Source of the DNA: Pyrrhosoma nymphula
Lineage: Eukaryota > Arthropoda > Insecta > Odonata > Coenagrionidae
DNA: 64,000 nt
NCBI GenBank assembly: GCA_963573305.1
Contig: OY754335.1
Coordinates: forward strand, 17,709,501-17,773,500
Direction: 5' to 3'
A program made the position numbers and the translations under genes. Positions 56,534 through 64,000 of the stretch are shown here, one piece after another. Position 1 is the stretch's first letter. Each line of letters opens with the position of its first letter. The notes under the pieces were generated by a model. That model searched no databases and had not been told where the DNA came from. It worked only from the letters and a program-made list of their open reading frames with translations.

Positions 56534-58689
56534 CTTTATGTAATGGTATTGTAAGTATAAAAAAGAGACATTATGAAAAAAATATATGATACTATGTACA
56601 TATTAAAGCTACAAAAAAGTTAATATTTTTTACTTTTCCATCACATACACTACATGAGCTATCATTACAAACTGAAGCTCTTAGTAACACAAACATTTAA
56701 GTCTATTAACATCTCCTCCATGGAAAAACTGGAATTCCAGCAAAGCACTTGATTCTATTGTGAGGTCATTCCTCGCAAGACGAAATTTATAATTTCACTG
56801 AATGAAGAAGGGTCAACTTTTCACCTTCAGGAAAAATACCAGACAAACTAAGATATGGAGCATTCTCAGCAAACTTTTCATTTCTATATCAGGCAAAATT
56901 CAGCATGAAAATCGTTAACATACACAATGCACTGCAATCAATTAGCATTCTTGATAGTCAGCCATTATTTGGCCAAGGAATAACTCAGAAAAGTTGCTTA
57001 ACTAAGATTAAAAATACATACTAACATTCTGAGATCAGCCACCTAAAATGTTTCTCATCATCTATAACACTAAGATCAATATTTCATTATCTGTTAAAAT
57101 TATCTCTGAGAGGGAAGGAGAGGAACCAATCAAAGCCAGGAAGGGGAGGGGCTTCCTTGACCCCAAATGTAATTTTTTTTCAAGAAACTTAAAGACTTAT
57201 AGGTGAACACATGAGTCTTAGAAGTCTAAATGCCATCAACAGTAGGCTGTTTCGGTGCCTTCTGACTGATATGAGACATTTATGGGGCAAAACTTAACTT
57301 ACTTAGCTTACTTCCACTCTCTGTGGGATAACTTCCCCTTCTTGCCAAGCAGAACGTGTCTGCATGATCTCTTAATGTGTTGGTTTTGATGTTATTGAAT
57401 TTTTGAACTTGACTTGTCCTATATCTTTGTATGATTTACATGAACTTTGGGCAAATAAACAATTATTATTATTATTATTGGAGAAAGACTTGAAGCCTTT
57501 CACTTGACTTCCACCCCCAAAGATAAATTTAACATTTAATAGCAAGCTGGAATCAATATTCAATACAAAGTTGGAGCAATAATAAAGCATTTCTATTACA
57601 CAGTTATCTAGCAGAGAATGCCTAATCAGATGAGACATGACAGGTCTCAAAAGATGAATCCTGCATCAAATAAGAGTTGTCACGATGACCATAACACTAG
57701 TGTGAAAATTCAACTGTCGAAAAATCTGATGTTTACAGGCTTAACTACTTGGAAATCCATTATGTATCACTGTTCAAGTAAAAATCACTATGTATATTTC
57801 CACCAATATTTCCTGCACCTGTTAGGGAAAGGGTGCAAAATTGTCAAGTTGGAAGAGCTGGAGATCAGGAGATATGAGAAAAAAGGACTTTTTCTAAATG
57901 AAAGTTTATTTGAAAAACATTCCTCACTACCTGAAGCTTCCCACTAATTTTTGGGAATATATTGTTGACCCCCAACCGTGAGCCTTTCCGAACACCTTCC
58001 TCAGACCTCACCTTCCTCCACCCACCCCCTGAACTATCTTAGGGTGTGGAAGGCAAAAACCACTAAGGATACACTTTTGTCAGAGCACACAGGCTTATTT
58101 GTAGCCAACCAAACAATACAAAACAGAAGGAATCCCCCGGATCATTCAGGGCGTACAGCACGAGGTAAGGAAATCAGTAAATACCAGTTGTCCAAGGCTC
58201 ATGGACGAGGAGATAAGGCAGCAATCAAGGCAGTAGCATTGGCACTGCCTCCATGAAGAACAAGTAGGGCTCCACATCAGGCTTCGTTGGAGGGCGTAAC
58301 CCAAAAAGGTCCCAGCCAATGCTCGCCCCTCCTTTTTATAGTCTCCTCGACAAGCTAGCCCCATTGACATTGCTAGCGCAATAGGTCAGGAAGTATTTTA
58401 CCCCAGGGATGGAGTGTGGGCTAATTTCCCCCACTCATGCTTTTTCCCCACCTTGGATAAAACCCAGCCGGTCTCCCCACAGTGTTAGGCGGTTAGGTTA
58501 GACTAGAGGCAGACAGTCATGGACGGCTCACCCCACCAACATCAACCAAACCCCCCATTCCCTTCCTTCCCCCACCTTAACTCATTGGTATGCATACAAC
58601 TGACCGTGACAGTAAGAATTTGTACGTGATGATGACGGCGATGCGTCGAAACTAAATATTTTGGTGGAAATATATACTGTATTTTTATA

Positions 58690-58792
58690 CTTCAGTGAGA
58701 GGAAAAATTATTTGCCTTGATCAAGACTCAAGACTGGATCTGAGTGCTTTAGCCAGTTAAGCTAATGAGGCATCCTCCTCCCCTGTGGATTT
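58690..58792 (-). mobile_element. tRNA-derived SINE, family A, decayed
   Basis: The plus strand reads AGAGGAAAAATTATTTGCCT, then TGAGTGCTTTAGCCAGTTAA and GCTAATGAGGC, which is a minus-strand family A head and start of body. It lies in a P450 intron. Confidence 0.65.
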
Positions 58793-59090
58793 TTAAGAGC
58801 TTCAAAGGAACAAGATGTCCCAGACTGTCAGACATAGAATGGCAGAGGAGCAGTCAGCTATGCGTGCACTTGGCACCACTGTCCAAGAGGTTAAAGCCAA
58901 ACTTGAAACACAATGAGGTGTTCACTCCTTTGACAAATTTTCGAAGATACTGGAGCTAGCCCTGGTATTACCACCTGCAGGTTGTAGGCGATGCCGTAGA
59001 GGTAATTCTGTGACACGGCCAAGAATCCTCAAATATTTAGCATAACATAAATTAGACATGCTGAAGAAATGAGCAGAAGTTTGATCAAAC

Positions 59091-59214
59091 CTTAGAGATC
59101 TCAGATGGTCCTCTGTAAATTCACTGCTTGTACCAAAAACTAATTTCAGCTCTTGATAAAGTTCTTCTTGAACTTCTGGATACAATGCCAGGTAGTAGAG
59201 CACCCACGTGAGAA
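59091..59214 (-). CDS. CYP20A1: CYP20A1-like P450, helix J exon
   Basis: The acceptor TTTTAG|TT and donor CTAAG|GTTTGA bound 124 bases (the donor is a weak GT site). It encodes (F)LTWVLYYLALYPEVQEEL then YQELKLVFGTSSEFTEDHLR SL in two blocks. TW......L.....VQ..LY.E...VFG is the helix J region of CYP20. The exon starts in phase 1 and ends in phase 2, matching both neighbours. Confidence 0.9.
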
Positions 59215-59407
59215 CTAAAAATTGAGAAGTATATTGGTTATTCTGCTGTTCAACCAGTAGTCATAACACTCTAGATTTAGATTTGATGATTGAAAAAACA
59301 TAATATCTAATAAACAAAGTATTATCAGCCAACGTATAATATTTACAGTACATACAAATAATTCTGCAGGAATAAAACAAAAGAATATTAATAAAAAATA
59401 TACTCAC

Positions 59408-59672
59408 AGTTTCCTGTGGTGTGAAAACCACCAACAAAGTAAGCTAGAGCATCAGAAACCATGGCTTCCTCTGAAATTCCACCGGAAATTATTGCCTTAA
59501 TTAGAGGTGTATTTTTATCCGCACTTCCTTCATCTTTAGCTTTAGCATCATTAAGAACTTTCCTAATTGCATCCTTCATAGCTTGAATCGACTGCTGAAA
59601 TCTCTTCTCTCTGGGGTCATTTCTTTGGGTAACAGGCTCCATTAGTTCTCTAGACAAGAGTTCAGCCATGCA
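59408..59672 (-). CDS. CYP20A1: CYP20A1-like P450, helix G to I exon
   Basis: The acceptor TCCTTTTAG|TGC and donor GAAACT|GTGAGT bound 265 bases, 88 codons plus one base. It encodes CMAELLSRELMEPVTQRNDP and the F/G to H helices, then IISGGISEEAMVSDALAYFV and GGFHTTGN. The last is helix I: where most P450s have A/G-G-x-D/E-T-T, this has G-G-F-H-T-T, with His at the acidic position involved in proton delivery. CYP20 enzymes are known as atypical here, so it is probably a family trait rather than a defect. Confidence 0.88.
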
Positions 59673-60339
59673 CTAAAAGGAGAAAGATTGAGATAAGACT
59701 TAGATTAGAACAACAACCTCTTGCCTTTAATGTATACTTTGTGAAGGGATTAAAACCAGGAAAAGGAAAAAATGCCAAATTTCCAGTCCATAAGAACCTT
59801 ATTTTTCAGGTCAGATTTTAACAGAAAAAAATTATTATCAACATGGGTCTACGTTAGCAATTTATATTTTTTAAATGGGAATGAAAACTTCCAAACATAG
59901 CTACTGTATCAAAGTTTATCATCGTAGAATTCCAGAAACAAATGAATGATGGATCCACCGCCACAATGCCATCTGCATTGAAAGTAGAAAGATGGGCACC
60001 TTTGACACTAATGAAAAATGGGATTCATGAAAACAGCTTTACTCTCAGTCCATTAGATGCAAGCCAATTCTACAACACATTGTCAATAAAAAAAAGGCTT
60101 ATGGGCTGGGAAATCAGCAATAAATAGTGTTAGGTACACTCCACTAAAACAGTATCAGTGGTGATTGACAGAGAACAGCCACACTTGCAGAGTTGAAAGG
60201 AGACATTATGAGTGCACATAATATATTCCATCCATAAGGGAATTAAAAAGTACAGTTGATATATTTAAGTAATACATTCTCTCCTCATCAAAGAGGAGGT
60301 ATTCCAATGCTGGGAAGGTCCTTAGCACCAGTTTAACAA

Positions 60340-60530
60340 AGGTATAATAATAATAATTTCCTTATTAGTCACAGCTATTACTGATAACAGCCACTTTCAT
60401 ATTAATTGAAATGAACACATACAACTATGCCCCGAATGGTGAGAAACTGCCCAAGCAGGATTTAAACCAACAATCTTAGGGTTGGCAGATACGAAATTAT
60501 CCCCATATAGTTGTTAAAGTACCAAAGGAT
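60340..60530 (-). mobile_element. tRNA-derived SINE, family B, decayed
   Basis: On the minus strand: GGGGATAATTTCGTATCTGC, GTTGGTTTAAATCCTGC (degenerate B box) and GGGGCATAGTTGTATGTGTT. It matches the family B body at 41.83 kb. It lies in the 3.7 kb P450 intron. Confidence 0.65.
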
Positions 60531-61180
60531 GCACTGCCTATACTCAGGCATAAACAAAAGTGAAGCCGCTTCCACCATATCGAGTGTCCATGATTTGCCA
60601 TTAGCAAATTGTTGCATGCATTGCCATTTGCAATGCATTGTACAATTATACCATTAATTTAAAAAGAAACAAATGCTTTTAAATACCTCAAATATTTCAC
60701 TTTAAAGCAGAAAAACCAAGAGCTTGTCATTAAAATATCAATCCTGTCTCACAATCTCATAGCGCATTTACACATTCGTGCTCGTGATTCGCCTCGTCAC
60801 TCGCCGAGATTCGCGAGTGGCATTCGTGCGTCCGACCCCCACTGCGAATGACCGTTTACACACTCGCCGAGTGTTCAGTTCACTAAGCCGTGGCGAATGG
60901 ACGAGGCAAAAGTTGTGGGGTGGCATCCACCCTGAACTTGCTAAGTGTTGACAACTTTCTTGAAATTATTCGTGAAAATTTTTAAAAAAGACGTCGCTGT
61001 AGACGATGGTGGATAATAGCATGTCATCGCAAGAGAACCATAATAGTAGAAACTATTTCGCTAAACAATTAAACTACTAAATTTCTTTACTTAAATAAAT
61101 AATTTGTGCAATTTGTATTGATTTAACAATGAATTCAGCTATTGCAAAAAAATTAAGCTTTAGTTTTTTTCAGACCAAGT

Positions 61181-61500
61181 ATGGAAAGCATGTTTTTAGA
61201 AATTCACTGTGAAGACTATGGAGAATTCTTAAACTTTTGTAGAATGTCACCAACTGATTTCAATTACATACTGAGCAAAATAAAACCAATCATAGAAAAA
61301 AGAGAAATTAAATGAAGAATACCATCAGGTACCAGCCAAATTCCGCCTAGCTGTAGCTTTCAGATTTTTAGCTGCTGGTGATAGCTACAGGAGTCTTCTT
61401 TTTTTGTCCAAGTTTAAAGTTCGATAATATATCTAAGATTGTTCCAGAGGTGTGTCAAGTAATTGATATCGTTTTGAAGGAAGAAATTAAGATACGCAAG
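61181..61500 (+). pseudogene. Harbinger transposase N-terminal relic
   Basis: ATG at 61181 opens MESMFLEIHCEDYGEFLNFC then RMSPTDFNYILSKIKPIIEK and stops at TGA 61313-61315. In other frames PSGTSQIPP, a FRFLAAGDSYRSL-like block (61360-61400) and VPEVCQVIDIVLKEEIK (61440-61490) continue the typical N-terminal half of Harbinger transposases. The DDE catalytic domain is absent. Confidence 0.75.
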
Positions 61501-62062
61501 CAGTTACTTATAAACTGAGAACTTTATTGAAGGCATTTTTCATATTATTCGGTACAATGTAAATATAAAATGTTTAATATTTTGTTCACAGAATTTTAAT
61601 TTTTTAAATTTAAATTTGTTGTACAAAAATGTGTTATTACTTATCATATTCTTCATCACGTTCAGTACTTCTCCTCGCTGTCTCCAGAATGTTTGGCCGG
61701 AAATATAGTGTTTTATTTTGTGGGAATTACATGTTTACGTATCCTGTGGCTTCATGCGATGTCAGTGAGCAATGGGGATTGTTTTGATTGTAGCTGTAAT
61801 TCTGTTGGGGAAGATGGTCGATTAGAGATATTAACTTGGAGTGGAGACTGTGACGACAGGGTACCTATATGAAGCGGTAGAAAATGGTTCATTCAGGGTA
61901 TTAATGGAAACTGAGGCATGTAAGTTGATAAGAGAGTGTGTAGGAGAAGAAGAATAGGAGCCGAAAGGGGATATCATGGCACTGCTAGGTGTTTTTACCA
62001 AAAGAAACCCATAAATATCGTGCATTATAAGAGGTCTTTCGTGGATGGGATAGTTTCTCAGT

Positions 62063-62599
62063 TTATTTACCAGTAGCTGTCCATACAGATCGAAATTGTC
62101 GGCTTATTTTTTTTTCATATTTTTTGCTGAGCACATTGGTGAGTGTGGCAAATGTTTGTTTTATTTGGTTCCTTGCATCATCAATTTCAGATGCTATCCT
62201 GCGTCGCTTTTCTCCTTGAGTAGCAGGCACAACAATTTCTCCTGATCTCGCACTTGCATAATCAGCGCCCAAGGTACTTGTGGTCGCTCCGAAGTCATAC
62301 ACTGGCGTCAAGAACTCCTCCATTTTTTGGTAGGCAAACCATATACGTTGGTTGATATCCTTTTGCCCAGCACCCAATTTAATAGAGGCTTCTTTCCTCC
62401 AGCGGTGGGTACGAAATGTAGCCATCAACGATTTTTTTGCCTTCAACTCAATAATAGATGTATTTAAACTGGACGATATTCGAGTCCATGAATACTGGAC
62501 TTCTTTTGTTTTATGCAGTTAATGCTTCGGGTTCCAAATAGGATGTTCACCATGTTAGAGTTCCAAAAACTCAAACACTTGAGTGCTCCTCCATTCCAT
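62063..62599 (-). pseudogene. MADF/Myb-like accessory protein of the Harbinger element, broken
   Basis: ATG at 62597-62599 opens MEWRSTQVFEFLEL and meets a stop. After further stops and shifts, EVQYSWTRISSSLNTSIIEL and LKAKKSLMATFRTHRWRKEA follow, then a 127-codon clean tail with VPATQGEKRRRIASEIDDAR. The FLELY..HP.LW...H..(Y)+.......W..I pattern is a MADF DNA-binding domain, as in Harbinger accessory proteins. Confidence 0.7.
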
Positions 62600-63126
62600 T
62601 TTTCAGTTTAAAATGAAAAAGAAACGTGTTGATAAACGCGCTCGTTGCGAACTGAACGGCAACTGTGTAAACACTGAGTACCCCTCGTCCCTACAAACCT
62701 TTGACTCGTCCCCAAAGAACGCTACCAGCACGAGCGCAACAAGCAGTGAGGCGAGTGACGAGTGAACCGACTACACTTTTGCCTCGCCACTCTCCTCACG
62801 ATTCGCCTCGCCACTCGTGTGAATGTGTAAATGCGGTATCATACATGGCAATCACAGTATTCTAGGGATTCTCAATACAGCAGAAAAGACTTTTGTCTTC
62901 TTTTGACTTTTTTGGTTTGTCATGTTACCTCTGTTGAACTATACACTGTAATATTATCCCACCGTCACTGCGGCAAGCACCCCATCATATACCTGAGATG
63001 GCCTTAACTGAGATTTACCTTTCAACAGGAGACTTAAGACCTCACAGCATTGTAAAGAAACAACAGGAAGGAATTCTTTAAAAATAGAGTCAATGGATTT
63101 CTAACCCAAAACACTATTGTGTAAGT

Positions 63127-63312
63127 TCCATTTTTTCTTCCGGAATATCAGTAGCATCGTTGTTTATAGGACAACGTTTCTTCTCCCCACTTGGAGGCAT
63201 CTTAAGTTCAAAGAGCCAGGAGGAATCTCCAGGAGGAATGCCTCCAGGACGGGAGGAGAAATGTTGTCCTATAAACAACAATGCAGCTGATATCACAGAA
63301 GAAGAAATGGAA
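63127..63312. mobile_element. Foldback element near a P450 exon
   Basis: Arms 63127-63190 and 63250-63312 are imperfect reverse complements. Shared blocks include TTCCATTT, GATATCAG, TTGTTTATAGGACAAC and TTCTCCCC/CTCCTCCC-like ends. It lies about 80 bases from the P450 exon at 63390. Confidence 0.7.
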
Positions 63313-63389
63313 CATCTACCCAGTCATCACCGAAACCTTAGAGAGAACCTATTTTAACCTATTTAAACCTATATTAATATATTACATAC

Positions 63390-63560
63390 CACATCATACT
63401 CTTGAACAAGTTGAAGTATTGAGTTGTCATCAGTTAAAAAATGGCTTCCAAAAGTTGTCGTCAAAAGAGCTTTAGCTGCAAAGGCAACCATGTACTGATG
63501 CAGAGGAAGCAGTTGGCCTGAGGGCATCCGTGCCCAGCGTTCGCACAACTCACGAGCCAA
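63390..63560 (-). CDS. CYP20A1: CYP20A1-like P450, helix C-E region exon (first in window)
   Basis: The acceptor TTTATTACAG|TTG and donor GATGTG|GTATGT bound 171 bases in phase 0. It encodes LARELCERWARMPSGQLLPL, HQYMVAFAAKALLTTTFGSH and FLTDDNSILQLVQEYDV. The pattern LC.+W...P....P..Q.M...A.K.......GS.F..D...I......Y/H..V aligns without gaps to human CYP20A1 as I recall it. Six exons sum to 993 bases, 330 residues and a stop; about 130 N-terminal residues with the membrane anchor must lie beyond the right edge. Confidence 0.88.
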
Positions 63561-64000
63561 CTGTAATAAAAACAAAATGAGGACATTTTAATAATTTTGA
63601 CAAATGTTCACAGCTGCTTCTTATTTTATATATACCTTCCTTTGAAAACTGTAAAATCCCCATGAAGACATATAATAAAGGAGATTACACGCTAAAAAAA
63701 TTATGTAATGCCATGCATTGCAATATGTATCTTATATGTTGGGAAATGGAATACATAATTGGGTATTTTCCAAAAATTTAAATTTAAGTTTACGGATCTT
63801 TATATGTTACTTAATCTCGAACAAGCTTGCGGAGTGAAAGTAGTTTTAAAATTGATTCAATATTAATTGAGATATTTAAGATTCAAATATTCGAAATTTC
63901 AAATTTTTTTACGCTGCTGCAAAACGAAATCTGATTGGCTTGACGTCATTTTCGCTGAGCGATAGACGGATGTGAGGGAGAAAGTGAGTAACTGTAGAAG
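63561..64000. other. Upstream P450 intron, no further exon recognised
   Basis: No minus-strand exon matching the missing P450 N-terminus was seen. A TGACGTCA palindrome (CRE-like) occurs near 63940; without a promoter here it is probably chance. Confidence 0.35.

Larger units (their letters stand above)
60763..62835. mobile_element. PIF/Harbinger-type transposon, decayed, in a P450 intron
   Basis: Perfect 15-bp termini CGCATTTACACATTC (60763-60777) and GAATGTGTAAATGCG (62821-62835) enclose GC-rich subterminal arrays of CTCGCC/GCGAGTG/CACTCG words on both sides. Inside are a plus-strand transposase relic and a minus-strand MADF gene, the two-gene layout of Harbinger elements. Much of the transposase is deleted. 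A 3-bp target duplication is not evident. Confidence 0.8.

Noticed and set aside
63938..63946. CRE-like TGACGTCAT
   Set aside because: It lies in what must be an intron of the P450 gene, with no promoter context; a single 8-mer is expected by chance.

Overview
The window is eukaryotic nuclear DNA: AT-rich, with split genes, GT-AG introns, long introns and many transposable elements. The element mix (degenerate APE-type LINE fragments, an R2-type LINE with a restriction-like endonuclease, TTAA-flanked piggyBac-like elements, hAT and PIF/Harbinger pieces, tRNA- and 5S-derived SINEs, long-arm foldback elements) fits an arthropod, most likely an insect. A CYP20-family P450, a family I do not associate with the common model insects, weakly suggests an early-branching lineage. 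Species cannot be fixed from this sequence.

Layout. 1-32 kb is almost entirely repeats: a transposon-derived ORF (79-876), LINE relics (1.6-2.6, 3.6, 5.2-5.6, 13.8-15.1 and 18.2-18.4 kb), a tRNA-SINE cluster at 8.1-8.7 kb, foldback elements (16.2, 16.5, 19.6 and 23.0 kb), a three-copy GGGGCGGC-ended family (24.7-26.2 kb) and a nearly full-length but broken R2-type LINE (26.2-30.15 kb) that carries a TTAA-flanked MITE. 32-47.4 kb holds a minus-strand gene whose exons I joined from splice sites and reading frame. It encodes a large secreted protein: a two-exon signal peptide, a short linker exon, a 4.8 kb exon with many His/Lys/Asp/Glu/Ser repeats (fourteen 55-residue units at DNA level), and a probable Gln/Tyr/Pro-rich last exon. 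Every intron junction is phase 1. Its introns contain a piggyBac relic, a 5S-rRNA-derived SINE, a hAT MITE and a foldback element. 47.4-53.2 kb is intergenic, with a LINE piece, a SINE and a 1.38 kb TTAA-flanked element. 53.3-64 kb holds the 3' six exons of a minus-strand CYP20A1-like cytochrome P450; its 5' exons lie beyond the right edge. Its 3.7 kb intron contains a decayed Harbinger transposon (transposase relic plus an opposite-strand MADF gene) and a foldback element.

The two host genes have the same orientation but no evident functional link. The most unusual item is the repeat-rich secreted protein. Its 165-bp DNA repeats run past an in-frame nonsense codon, keep the reading frame through four more units and a second nonsense codon to a third stop, and each typical unit carries an embedded phase-1 splice-donor-like site that matches the phase of the downstream exon.
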